Source: a virus. Taken from it: DNA of 64,000 nucleotides. Positions 49,199 through 57,641 of the stretch are shown piece after piece (within the stretch, counting starts at the first letter, position 1; every line of letters starts with the position of its first letter). The notes under the pieces were generated by a model. The model saw only the letters and a list, made by a program, of their open reading frames with translations, made no database searches and was not told where the DNA came from. A program made the position numbers and the translations under genes. The stretch spans positions 154,661-218,660 of IMG/VR virus record IMGVR_UViG_3300046513_000348; one strand, written 5' to 3'.

Positions 49199-49921
49199 TT
49201 ACATGGTCTCAGCAGGTGCCGGGCTCAGCATGGTTTCCCAGCCGTGCGGCAGTTCCAGCTGCGCCGGGATCACGGGCATTTCGTCCATGGTCTGTGCGGC
49301 AGTCACTGCGTCCTTCAGATCCCATGCGGTCTTCTTGAAGATCAGGAACGCGTCGTACGCCTGGTCCGAGAGAAGCTGCATCTGCTCCGGAGTGCACATG
49401 TAGGTGTTGTTCTCGTAGGTGCGCATCGGCAGGATCGGATCGACCACACCGGCCGCTTTGAGGCGGTCAGCTTTCAGGCCGGAACCGGCCACGTTGGTAC
49501 GATCTTCACCGCGCAGCTGCACATGCTCGGTCACGGTTCCGCCGTCGACGATGAAGTCGAACGGGAAACCCACTTCCAGAGCCGAAGCCAGGCGTTGCTC
49601 GATCAGGGTCTCGGCTTCCGACTTTGCCGTTGCCAGCTTGGAGGAAGTTTCGATTTCCGTGAAAGAGCGGGCAACCCAGACCTGCTGCCAGACACCACCT
49701 TCGAAGATCGGCGCGCCTTCGGTAACGACGTCGCCTTCCGGTTTGTCGACCGGATAGACGGCAAAGTAGCCGAGTTCGTTGAGCGTTGCTTCGTCTTGCG
49801 GGTCGGTGAAGGACCAGTCCGGGTTTTCACGACGGACTTGCGACATGTAGACGGGGTAGACGTTGTCAGCGCCGTCTTTGCCGAGTTTGACCAGTGCGGT
49901 CGAGTTATCGATAGTCGACAT
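49199..49921 (-). CDS. Tail fibre assembly/chaperone-like protein (DUF4376-like)
   Basis: The 240-residue product lies directly downstream of the collagen-like fibre gene. A helical stretch at about 100-115 (KSEAETLIEQRLASAL) precedes a region with a V-Q-L-R-x-E-D-R-T-N pattern (132-143) and the Y-x-N-N-T-x-x-x-T-P-x-Q-M-x-L-L end motif (169-184), the arrangement of DUF4376 in fibre-assembly proteins. The N-terminus has a Tfa-like beta part (VYPVYMSQVRRENPDW). It probably helps fold or cap the fibre. The ribosome binding site TAGGAGC lies 11 bases upstream. Confidence 0.6.
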   Translation of the reverse strand: MSTIDNSTALVKLGKDGADNVYPVYMSQVRRENPDWSFTDPQDEATLNELGYFAVYPVDKPEGDVVTEGAPIFEGGVWQQVWVARSFTEIETSSKLATAKSEAETLIEQRLASALEVGFPFDFIVDGGTVTEHVQLRGEDRTNVAGSGLKADRLKAAGVVDPILPMRTYENNTYMCTPEQMQLLSDQAYDAFLIFKKTAWDLKDAVTAAQTMDEMPVIPAQLELPHGWETMLSPAPAETM

Positions 49922-49938
49922 TTTTGTTTAGCTCCTAA

Positions 49939-52900
49939 TTAGTTCGGCACAGAGCCGACCATTTCCTGACCGTCCCAGTTGAAGACGACGGTGGTGGTAT
50001 CGTTGGCGAAGGTCGGAGCAGCACCATCGAACCAGCGGATGGTTTTGCCGTTGTCCAGCGTCCAATTGAAGGCCGCGACTTTACCGTACACCTTGACGAC
50101 CACGGTAGCAGCGCGGTTAGCGCCCGGGATGTTCGTCAGCGCGATGGTGCGAGCACCAGCGACGGCGTTGGTGATACGGAACTGACGCGCCAGCTTCCAG
50201 TCCACGGTGTTTGCGGCATCCATCACCTTGAGGGTATAGATGTCGAAAGCGACCCAGGCGCCGTTGACCATCTGGTAGACCAGACCGTCGTCAGCCGGAG
50301 GCAGGTTGTTCAGCAGAGGAGCATCCACCCACTGACCGTCCAGCATCAGTTTGCGCTTGCCATCGGCCGTCGGAGCGTTCAGGTTACCGCCGCCGATGTA
50401 GCCCAGAGGAGTCCAGGTCACTTGGTCGGTCTTGCGGAAGAACTGCTGGGTCAGGCGGTTGAAGAAGTAGTCGTTGATACGACCATCGACTGCCTGTGGG
50501 TCACGGTCGAAGACGATCCAGATGGTACCGATCTCGCCTTTCTCACCCTTATCACCCTTCACGCCTTGCAGGCCGCGAAGACCTTGGTCGCCCTTCGGAC
50601 CTTGCGAGCCGACGACGTGACCGAGGTTGAACCAGCTGTTGGTGGTATCGAGCCACACGAAGCAGTTGAACGTACCCGGGGTTGCCGGATCCGGGATCGC
50701 GTAGCCAGTGCTGACCTGACCAACGGCAGGCAGTGCAGCTTCGTTCGCCACAGTACCCAGGATACGGATTGCGGAACCCGTATCACCCTTCAGACCCTGT
50801 TCGCCTTCCGGACCTTGCGGACCAGTGATCAGCGTCAGGAAGTCTTCGAAAGTAGCGCCCTCTCCGAGCAGACCTTCAGCAATTGCTCCTTGGTAAGCAG
50901 AATCGCCGGTGGCGCCTTTTTGGGAGAGGACGAAGTCTTCGAGCGTGCCCGAAAACAGTCCGCTATCGACGGCGTCCTGGTAGAGGGACTTTCCGGTATC
51001 GCCTTTGTCACCTTTGAGGCTGGCGAGGTAAGCGGCGAGGTCACCAACGAACCCTTGTTCAACTGCGAGTTCATAAGCGCTCTTACCCTCGTTACCCTGC
51101 GAACCAACCGGACCGGTTTTAACCCAGGCCGCACCGTTGTGGATGTACACGAAACCAGCTGCGGTAGCCACCTGCGAGATGGTACCCAGAGGAAGTGCAG
51201 CTTCCGACGCGAAGTCGCCCACGAAGCTGAGGCTCGTACCTGCCGGACCACGGAAAGCCGGGAACTGCGCGTACGCGGCACCCGTCCAGGTATGGAAGGT
51301 TTCACCGATCAGGTAGGTGTCTGCCAGCGCGGCGTTGGCCGGGAGCTGGTTGACTGCGTCGAGGACGCCCTTGAACAGCATCGGTTTACCAGCAGCGCCG
51401 GTCGGACCAGCAGGACCTTGGGCACCAGCAGGACCTGCATCGAACCATGCGCCTTGAGACCACAGCCACAGGTGCGGTGGGTCGGTCATGACGACGGCCG
51501 ACTTGCCGGTCTGATCGCCAGCAGGCAGGTTGCCCGAGTTAGCGAACTGGCCGATGAACTCGAACGAGACGCCGTCCTTGCCTTTCAGCGACGCCAGCCA
51601 TTCAGCTTCCGTACCGGCGTAACCACCGGCTTTAGCCGACTGGAATGCAGTCTTGCCGTCCAGACCATCGCGACCGGCCGGGCCGCGCCACTGACCCATG
51701 CGGAGCCACTTGTCGCCATCGAAGACGTAAATGTATCCGGCGATCTCGTAAGCCCAACCCTGTGTCGACAGATTTGCAGGCGGCAGAATGCTTTCGGCAA
51801 CGAGCTCGCCTTTCGGAATCACGGGCAGACCGACAGGGCCGCGAGGACCTACGTCACCTTTTTCGCCCTTGAACAGACCGAGGTCCAGCCACATGACGCC
51901 ATCCCACGCATGGAAGTGGCCGTTGATCGAGTAGTAGTCGCCCACCACGTTGTTGGCAGTCGGCAGTTGGTTGGTACCAGCCAGTTCGCCCTTCGGGGTC
52001 ATCGAACGGCCGACCGGACCTTGCGGACCAACCTTACCTTCGGGACCAGCAGGACCCACGTTGTTACCCAGGTTAGCCCAGGCACCATCGACGAAGACGT
52101 GGAACTCGTAGCCATCGGTTTCGTTGCCGACCAGATAGCCATTGCCATCGGTTTCCGACGCAGGCAGATCGCCTTCGGTAGCCACGATACCGACCGGAAT
52201 GAACGCGATCGCCGGATCACCCTTGTCGCCTTTCAGGCCACGGATGAACTCGACGTATTTCGACATCGTGTCGACTTCCGGGTATGCGGTACGGACGGTA
52301 TCGAAAGCCGACTTGCCTTCTTTACCTTCCTTACCTTCAGGACCCTGTTCGCCTTGCAGGCCTTCTTGGCCCTGCTTCTGCCAGCGGGTGCTGTTCCAGA
52401 CATACATCGATTCGCCGATCAGCCAGGTGTCGCCCAGCTTTTCGCCTTCAGCCGGCAGGTATGCGGTCGACGGCAGTTCGCCGAGGATCGTCAGACCGGT
52501 GCCGTCTTTACCAGGCAGACCCTTGAAGTCGCCCATGTTCGTCCACTCACCGTTCAGGTTCATGTAGACGTTGGTGCCGACGAAGAAGTAATCGCTCTGT
52601 GCGAAGTCCTTCACGTCCGGCAGTTCTTCCGGCGTTACGACGGAGCCGACCAGGTTACCCAGGACAGCGGTCGGGCCAGTTGCACCCGTGTCACCTTTGG
52701 CGCCCTTCAGGGAAGCGAGCCAATCAGCCTGGGTCCCAGCGTAGCCACCGGCGGCCGCGACTTCGAATGCCGACAGGCCGTTAGCACCTTTCAGCGATGC
52801 CAGCCACTCGGCTGCAGTACCAGCGTAACCGCCGGCTTGAGCGATGGCATAGGCGGAATCGCCTTTGTCGCCCTTGTCGCCTTTCAGCGAGGTCAGGTAA

Positions 52901-53406
52901 TCGCCGAGAGTGCCCTGGAAGCCCGCATCTTTCGCGAGTTCGTAGGCATTCTTGCCATTGGTACCGTCTTTACCGTTGGTACCGTCTTTACCTTTCAGGC
53001 TGGCCAGGTACTCGGCTTCGGTACCGACGTAACCACCGGCTTTGGCCAGCTCGTACGCGCTCTTGCCGTTCGTGCCATCCTTACCGTTGGTGCCGTCCTT
53101 GCCTTTCAGCGAGTCGAGGAACTGAGCTTGGGTGCCGACGTAACCGCCGTCCTTTGCCAGTTCGTACGCCGACTTGCCGTCGGTGCCGGAGATGAAGTTG
53201 ATGAAGTCGGCATCGGTGACGACTTCCGGGTGAGTGAGTTGTACAACCTCTTTCGCCGACAGACCCTTGACTGCCAGAACACTGAGGGGGACGCGCTGGC
53301 TTGCAACCTGACCAACGATGTGGATTTCGATGTAGGACTTGTCCTTATCGATCTCGCCGTTGACCAGAGCCAGCTGGAGGATAGTTTTACCTACCGGATC
53401 AGCCAT
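49939..53406 (-). CDS. Collagen-like tail fibre protein
   Basis: The 1155-residue product has an N-terminal virion-attachment part (1-90), then many G-x-y collagen-type blocks (GKDGTNGKDGTNGK, KGEKGEIG and similar) alternating with a repeat of about 40 residues containing AYELAKAGGYVGTEAEYLASLKG-type sequence, in units around residues 80-240 and later, plus W-x-x-M/L-G strand modules. The C-terminus (about 1010-1155) is a non-repetitive beta domain, likely the receptor-binding tip. It should form trimers. Preceded by GCAGGAGAATTCC and followed by its assembly partner. Confidence 0.85.
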   Translation of the reverse strand: MADPVGKTILQLALVNGEIDKDKSYIEIHIVGQVASQRVPLSVLAVKGLSAKEVVQLTHPEVVTDADFINFISGTDGKSAYELAKDGGYVGTQAQFLDSLKGKDGTNGKDGTNGKSAYELAKAGGYVGTEAEYLASLKGKDGTNGKDGTNGKNAYELAKDAGFQGTLGDYLTSLKGDKGDKGDSAYAIAQAGGYAGTAAEWLASLKGANGLSAFEVAAAGGYAGTQADWLASLKGAKGDTGATGPTAVLGNLVGSVVTPEELPDVKDFAQSDYFFVGTNVYMNLNGEWTNMGDFKGLPGKDGTGLTILGELPSTAYLPAEGEKLGDTWLIGESMYVWNSTRWQKQGQEGLQGEQGPEGKEGKEGKSAFDTVRTAYPEVDTMSKYVEFIRGLKGDKGDPAIAFIPVGIVATEGDLPASETDGNGYLVGNETDGYEFHVFVDGAWANLGNNVGPAGPEGKVGPQGPVGRSMTPKGELAGTNQLPTANNVVGDYYSINGHFHAWDGVMWLDLGLFKGEKGDVGPRGPVGLPVIPKGELVAESILPPANLSTQGWAYEIAGYIYVFDGDKWLRMGQWRGPAGRDGLDGKTAFQSAKAGGYAGTEAEWLASLKGKDGVSFEFIGQFANSGNLPAGDQTGKSAVVMTDPPHLWLWSQGAWFDAGPAGAQGPAGPTGAAGKPMLFKGVLDAVNQLPANAALADTYLIGETFHTWTGAAYAQFPAFRGPAGTSLSFVGDFASEAALPLGTISQVATAAGFVYIHNGAAWVKTGPVGSQGNEGKSAYELAVEQGFVGDLAAYLASLKGDKGDTGKSLYQDAVDSGLFSGTLEDFVLSQKGATGDSAYQGAIAEGLLGEGATFEDFLTLITGPQGPEGEQGLKGDTGSAIRILGTVANEAALPAVGQVSTGYAIPDPATPGTFNCFVWLDTTNSWFNLGHVVGSQGPKGDQGLRGLQGVKGDKGEKGEIGTIWIVFDRDPQAVDGRINDYFFNRLTQQFFRKTDQVTWTPLGYIGGGNLNAPTADGKRKLMLDGQWVDAPLLNNLPPADDGLVYQMVNGAWVAFDIYTLKVMDAANTVDWKLARQFRITNAVAGARTIALTNIPGANRAATVVVKVYGKVAAFNWTLDNGKTIRWFDGAAPTFANDTTTVVFNWDGQEMVGSVPN

Positions 53407-53456
53407 GGAATTCTCCTGCTTCCTGTAAAAAATTACTTAGTTGATTCGAAAAAAAA

Positions 53457-54524
53457 TTACTCGGCCGGTTCGTACATGCGGTAATCGTCACCACCACTCG
53501 AGCGGTAGGTGCCGTCACCAACGAGACGAACGTTGACCATTTTGAGTTCTTCCGGCTCGACATTCAGCATGTAAATGCCCGGCAGCCAGGCGAGAGACGT
53601 CTTCTTGAACTTGATCGGATATTGCTTCTGACCAGGAATGTAAGTCGTGTTCTCGATGTCATCCGCAGTGAGGTGCAGGTGCAGAACTTCATTGATTTTG
53701 TCGATGATGCCGTACGTCGTGAAGATATCACGAGGCACGATTACTTTCGGGATAACACCGTCAGCAAACTGATCGTTGATCGTGGCAGGGTCATTGCGCA
53801 TGAAGTACAGCCACTGATCGACGTAGCCCGGTTTATTGGACTTGACGTAGATACGAGTGTTGCGACCACTTGCGCCGACAATGTCACTTTCCATGTTACC
53901 GAATTCGAAGTCGGTTCCATAGACCCACGACTTGGTATTGTCGTGGTTAGCGATCTGGGTCAGCTGAGCTGTTTTATCTGCCAGAACCTTGGTGGCCGAC
54001 GGGAAGCCGTCCAACATGTAGTTCGGATACAGAAGATATTTCTTTCCGCCGCCGAGAACGTTGATGAAACGACCTTCCACCCACACGCGGGAAGTGGGTT
54101 TAGCGGTGATCGTAAAGTCATCGTCCATCGTCGTATAGACGGTGTTCTCGAGGTCGTCTTCAGTCAGCCTGGTGCCCAGTTGCTTATTGATCTGGTCCAG
54201 AATGTCGTACGTTTTGAAAGGGATTGCCAGTGGTTGAATGATGGTGTTGTCCTTCACCGCCAGCATGCCGAGAGGGATGCGGGTATAAAGGAAACCAGTT
54301 TCATCTGGCTTCAGGCGCGCGTCGTACTTGGGTAAGACCTTTGCCGGAATGTATGCGTTTGGATCGTCTTCAATGTCTGGGCGTGGGTCCAGTTTCATCG
54401 GAGTGAAGAACGTAACCACAGTGGGTTCGAGCTTATACTTCGTGGAACGATAGACCAGATCGCAGAGGATCTTGGTTTCCGGACGATCGAAGTTGTATGC
54501 CCTTACGAATTGAAATAGTGACAT
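53457..54524 (-). CDS. Tail/baseplate-type structural protein with internal duplication
   Basis: The 355-residue product starts MSLFQFVRAYNFDRPETK after CGGAGTAT. Two similar units appear: about 104-157 (KTYDILDQINKQLGTRLTED then DLENTVYT) and about 269-321 (TTYGIIDKINEVLHLHLTAD then DIENTTYI), each followed by a beta strand with K-x-T-S-x-W. The repeats suggest a duplicated beta/alpha fold typical of baseplate wedge proteins, but the family is not recognised. It lies upstream of the collagen-like fibre, compatible with fibre attachment. Confidence 0.55.
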   Translation of the reverse strand: MSLFQFVRAYNFDRPETKILCDLVYRSTKYKLEPTVVTFFTPMKLDPRPDIEDDPNAYIPAKVLPKYDARLKPDETGFLYTRIPLGMLAVKDNTIIQPLAIPFKTYDILDQINKQLGTRLTEDDLENTVYTTMDDDFTITAKPTSRVWVEGRFINVLGGGKKYLLYPNYMLDGFPSATKVLADKTAQLTQIANHDNTKSWVYGTDFEFGNMESDIVGASGRNTRIYVKSNKPGYVDQWLYFMRNDPATINDQFADGVIPKVIVPRDIFTTYGIIDKINEVLHLHLTADDIENTTYIPGQKQYPIKFKKTSLAWLPGIYMLNVEPEELKMVNVRLVGDGTYRSSGGDDYRMYEPAE

Positions 54525-54589
54525 ATACTCCGTCCTAAGGAAGGTTGAACAAAAAAATAATGCCCCGCTCAAACGATTAATCCGCAAAA

Positions 54590-54619
54590 TATTATCTAGG
54601 GCCGAAGCCCTAGATAATA
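54590..54619 (-). terminator. Terminator of the 54632-54952 gene
   Basis: A perfect 13-bp stem (TATTATCTAGGGC) with a C(UUCG)G tetraloop lies 12 bases after the stop. Confidence 0.85.
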
Positions 54620-54631
54620 CCCTTGCTGAGA

Positions 54632-54952
54632 TTACAACTGACGAGTGGCTTTCGCCAGGCCATCGTAAGAATAGACATGGCTGATCACAATACCAGCCAT
54701 ACCGGCGTGGTAGTAGAGTTCCTGCATCAGATACAGATCGAACTTCGGAGGAACCGTGAAGCCCTTGAAGAAGAAGGTGATGTTGATCGGATTGTTGCGG
54801 CCTTCCTTAACCCAGGTGCCGACGATTTGACCGTGCTCACCATGACCAGCTGCTTCCCTGCCGAACAGGATCTCGTATTGGTGCTGTGGACGCATGCCGC
54901 CATTAACGATCCAATCGATTAGGTTACGCAGGGCGATGTTCAGTTGTTTCAT
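54632..54952 (-). CDS. Small protein with adhesin-type N-terminus
   Basis: The 106-residue product starts MKQLNIALRNLIDWIVNGG, preceded by TGGAGC. The first 20 residues match the pattern L-x-x-A-L-x-N-L-x-x-W-x-x-x-G of the adhesin-like protein at 11287, so both may dock to the same partner. The rest is beta-type (INITFFFKGFTVPPKFDLYL). It sits between tail genes and an early-type gene. The function is unknown. Confidence 0.5.
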   Translation of the reverse strand: MKQLNIALRNLIDWIVNGGMRPQHQYEILFGREAAGHGEHGQIVGTWVKEGRNNPINITFFFKGFTVPPKFDLYLMQELYYHAGMAGIVISHVYSYDGLAKATRQL

Positions 54953-55015
54953 TTTGATGCTCCAGTACATTTTAAAAGGGTGGGATTGAATCCCGGGTAT
55001 TGCTGCTTGAAATTA

Positions 55016-55405
55016 TTAATCGCTGTTCGGATGGAATTTCACTTCCTTCAGAGTTTTGAGGGAAGCTTCTAAACCCGCGATCATCTTCTCGACACTTTCT
55101 CGTTCAGACTCTTTCAGATGGAAGCAGCCGTCATCCTGGCGTTTGCCTCCGTAGGCATGGACCTCCAAGAAGCCGTCAGGGATCTTATCGTAATCGATAT
55201 TGATCGACAGCGATACTTCGTGATCGACATCCGGATCATTGGCTTTTTCGAGGAAGCGTTCGATCTCCGGATAACCGAACTGTTCTTCGTACAGAAAGTC
55301 GCTGAAGTAGTAGGACAGGATGGCTTTATTGTTTTCGAATTCTGTATTCGGCAATAGGTGGGAAATAACGAAAGAGCCTTCGCTGATAATTAAATCTTGA
55401 GACAT
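55016..55405 (-). CDS. Small hypothetical protein
   Basis: The 129-residue product starts MSQDLIISEGSFVISHLLPN; AAGGAGTATGAC supports the ATG at 55405. It is acidic, mixed alpha/beta, with a helical C-terminus (RESVEKMIAGLEASLKTLK). AT-rich composition and a TATATAAC element upstream suggest early expression. The function is unknown. Confidence 0.6.
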   Translation of the reverse strand: MSQDLIISEGSFVISHLLPNTEFENNKAILSYYFSDFLYEEQFGYPEIERFLEKANDPDVDHEVSLSINIDYDKIPDGFLEVHAYGGKRQDDGCFHLKESERESVEKMIAGLEASLKTLKEVKFHPNSD

Positions 55406-55477
55406 GTCATACTCCTTGATGCATTTTAAGCGGACGGTAAAGTCCATTATGGTAAATTACGTAACTACTTCAATTTC

Positions 55478-55485
55478 GTTATATA
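55478..55485 (-). promoter_or_regulatory. Candidate early promoter (TATATAAC)
   Basis: The leftward reading GCAATATATAACG lies about 70 bases before the 55405 gene, after the terminator at 55517 and a TTTATG element. Confidence 0.4.
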
Positions 55486-55516
55486 TTGCTGAAATTATCT
55501 ACATACGGACATAAAC

Positions 55517-55542
55517 CAGGATAGGGCGAAAGCCCTATCCTG
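55517..55542 (-). terminator. Terminator of the tail/baseplate block
   Basis: A perfect 11-bp stem (CAGGATAGGGC) has loop GAAA on the plus strand and is followed leftward by GGTTTATGTCCG. Read on the other strand it has the same 26-base core as the terminator at 49153. Confidence 0.85.
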
Positions 55543-55554
55543 ATCTACTTTTGT

Positions 55555-56937
55555 TTATTCCAGACCCAGCAAGCCAGAGTCCTCACCTTCGCCGGCCTTG
55601 ACAAAGACCACCAGCACGCAGAACGAACGGTAGCCGGTCGCCAACATGCCTTGACCATTCATCTTGGTCTGACGGTGACACTTGATAAGAACACCAGTGA
55701 TCTCTTTCACCTCGCCTTCGTTCAGATACATGATCTTCACGTTGATGCCAGGTTCGATCAGTTCGGGATCTGCGTTCTCCCATTCCACCATGAAGAAGTG
55801 ACCTTGGGAGCGAGCCAGTCGGGAAGTCGCAACGAATGGATTGGCGGTGATTCCTTCTGGACTCATCCTGACATTATTCTTGCCGGTGTCCATCTTCTCG
55901 CCAACGAACTCGCTGTTGTTCTTACCACGCTTAGCAACTGCGACATTGCCTTTGACATCACTGAACCCTGCGACCATTTGATTCGCATCTGCAAACATCA
56001 CGCCGTTACCAGCGTTATCTTGGATTTGACTCTTGTCGCTGATGATCTTCTTGTTGCCGGTAGCCAGAATGGTGACGATGCCATTCTCTTCCAGGAAGGT
56101 CTTCTCCACCTGCGGATACCGTTTTGCAGGTACCGAGATGATTACGATCTTCCGCTGAGCTTCGTCGAAACCCGTGGTGTCGTAAGGCGGATACAGATAC
56201 CAGACCCGGTTGTGGATGAACTGCGCCATGCCGGATGGGAACACGCCGCCACATTTCAGTTGCAGGTAGTCCGCCAGATCGGCAAGCAGGGTTCCATGGT
56301 CCACTACGATCGAATCGAAAACCTTCTCTGAGGCAGTGGCATGCATGTTCACGCCAACCAGTTTCAGGTCGTCGTCCAGTTCCAGGTCATTGCAGTAGAA
56401 CATCAGGAGATTACGAAGCAAGTCAGCATTGCTTGTTTCCAGGAAGTGACCACCGACGGTAATCTTGCTGATATCGTCAATCAGCTTTGGTTTCAGTTGG
56501 AGATCGACCTCAACGAGCGACATCAGGTTCTGAGTGTCTTTCGAGGAGTTCTCCGCGTTGTTGTCTTCCGACATGAAAGGACGGACATCCGGGTGCAATG
56601 AAACGTTGAACACCTTGATATCGATCGAATCTTCTTGGTCAGAAGCTTCCAGGGTTTTGTAATTGACCTTCTCGGTCTTCAGGATGAACTCGAGGTTTCC
56701 TTTAGCCGGGAAGATTTCCGTGGTGTAGTCGCCCAGTGGCATGACAATGCGACAGGTCATCACTGCCCCGTAGTTCAGTTCGTAATCCGACTCTTCATCG
56801 ATATCAGTAATACGCATGACGTCGACTACTTTATCGCCGATCTTGAACTGACCGGTGTAACCATAGAGGTTGGGACTGAAATCCGAATCGAGTACTCGAC
56901 GGATCTCGAAGTCCAATGGAGTGCTATCGATAATCAA
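55555..56937 (-). CDS. Tail/baseplate-type structural protein
   Basis: The 460-residue product starts at TTG (56937) after GGAGGTCGCTT; the TTG overlaps the upstream stop. The N-terminal half is beta-rich (EFILKTEKVNYKTLEASDQ), with a gp27-like or hub-like feel (VMRITDIDEESDYELNYG) but no firm motif. A low-complexity Asn/Lys/Glu region (about 310-350) precedes the C-terminal beta domain. Next to other large structural genes and closed by the block terminator, it is probably part of the tail or baseplate hub. Confidence 0.5.
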   Translation of the reverse strand: MIIDSTPLDFEIRRVLDSDFSPNLYGYTGQFKIGDKVVDVMRITDIDEESDYELNYGAVMTCRIVMPLGDYTTEIFPAKGNLEFILKTEKVNYKTLEASDQEDSIDIKVFNVSLHPDVRPFMSEDNNAENSSKDTQNLMSLVEVDLQLKPKLIDDISKITVGGHFLETSNADLLRNLLMFYCNDLELDDDLKLVGVNMHATASEKVFDSIVVDHGTLLADLADYLQLKCGGVFPSGMAQFIHNRVWYLYPPYDTTGFDEAQRKIVIISVPAKRYPQVEKTFLEENGIVTILATGNKKIISDKSQIQDNAGNGVMFADANQMVAGFSDVKGNVAVAKRGKNNSEFVGEKMDTGKNNVRMSPEGITANPFVATSRLARSQGHFFMVEWENADPELIEPGINVKIMYLNEGEVKEITGVLIKCHRQTKMNGQGMLATGYRSFCVLVVFVKAGEGEDSGLLGLE

Positions 56938-57641
56938 AAGCGACCTCCGTTTCCATTACCTTCCATGTAGGACATGAAGAGGTCTCGCATGCTTGGACGA
57001 GCCGGCAATTCCGCCCGCTCTTCATCGGGTTTCTTCTCGAGCTCGACTTTGCGCATTTGTTGCGGCGAGTAAATGTTGTTGACGGTGTAATGATCATCCT
57101 TGGCCTTTGCCTTCTTCGAAATGCGATTATCGATCGCAGCGAACATGGCATTGAGGTCAACGATATCTTTCATCACGTTCTCTGGGAGGAACGTACGGGC
57201 GAAGTCTTCACCGTATTCGTGACCAGCGTACTGATACACGGCTTCGGCAAATTCATCAATCTTTATCAAGTCACCGAACGGTGCATCATGGGCGAACACA
57301 TCCTTGTTCAAGCGGTCAGCAAAGTCGAACGTGTAGTTCTGGCAGATCTCATACACCGCCTTTACGTCTTCCTGCTTGACGATGGAGATGCGCTGACTTT
57401 GATGGTAGTGCTCGATCATGTCATTGATCGTGATGTAAACGGCTTGGGGTTGTTTCGCGAGCTCACGATCCACATTCCGATTGCCCGAAGTGTGCATGCC
57501 GTATTGCTCAAGGTACGCCGTACTGTAGAAAGCAATACGAGGTACCTTGCACAGAAACAGTCTGCCCCAGATCGGATAACGCGGGTCGTTAAATGGAATC
57601 GAACTCGGCGACGGGTTAACCCTATTGGGGCTTTGGTTCAT
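56934..57641 (-). CDS. Hypothetical structural protein of the tail block
   Basis: The 235-residue product starts MNQSPNRVNPSPSSIPFN after TGAGGCGTCT, overlapping the upstream stop (ATGA). The N-terminus is Pro/Ser/Asn-rich, the middle helical with Tyr and Phe, and the C-terminal end acidic/Gly-rich (YMEGNGNGGRF). It is tightly linked to the genes at 55555 and 57638, so it is likely co-expressed with baseplate components. The function is not recognised. Confidence 0.6.
   Translation of the reverse strand: MNQSPNRVNPSPSSIPFNDPRYPIWGRLFLCKVPRIAFYSTAYLEQYGMHTSGNRNVDRELAKQPQAVYITINDMIEHYHQSQRISIVKQEDVKAVYEICQNYTFDFADRLNKDVFAHDAPFGDLIKIDEFAEAVYQYAGHEYGEDFARTFLPENVMKDIVDLNAMFAAIDNRISKKAKAKDDHYTVNNIYSPQQMRKVELEKKPDEERAELPARPSMRDLFMSYMEGNGNGGRF

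Noticed and set aside
49939-53406. Repeats resembling a CRISPR array
   Set aside because: The repeats are in-frame collagen-type and AYELA codons without equal-length direct repeats separated by unique spacers.
50422-53484. A 1020-codon rightward open frame opposite the tail fibre
   Set aside because: Antisense shadow of the repetitive GC-rich fibre gene; its repeats are only the complement of the collagen repeats.
54980-54996. Short hairpin after the 55016 gene
   Set aside because: The stem is only about 5 bp, too weak to call a terminator confidently.
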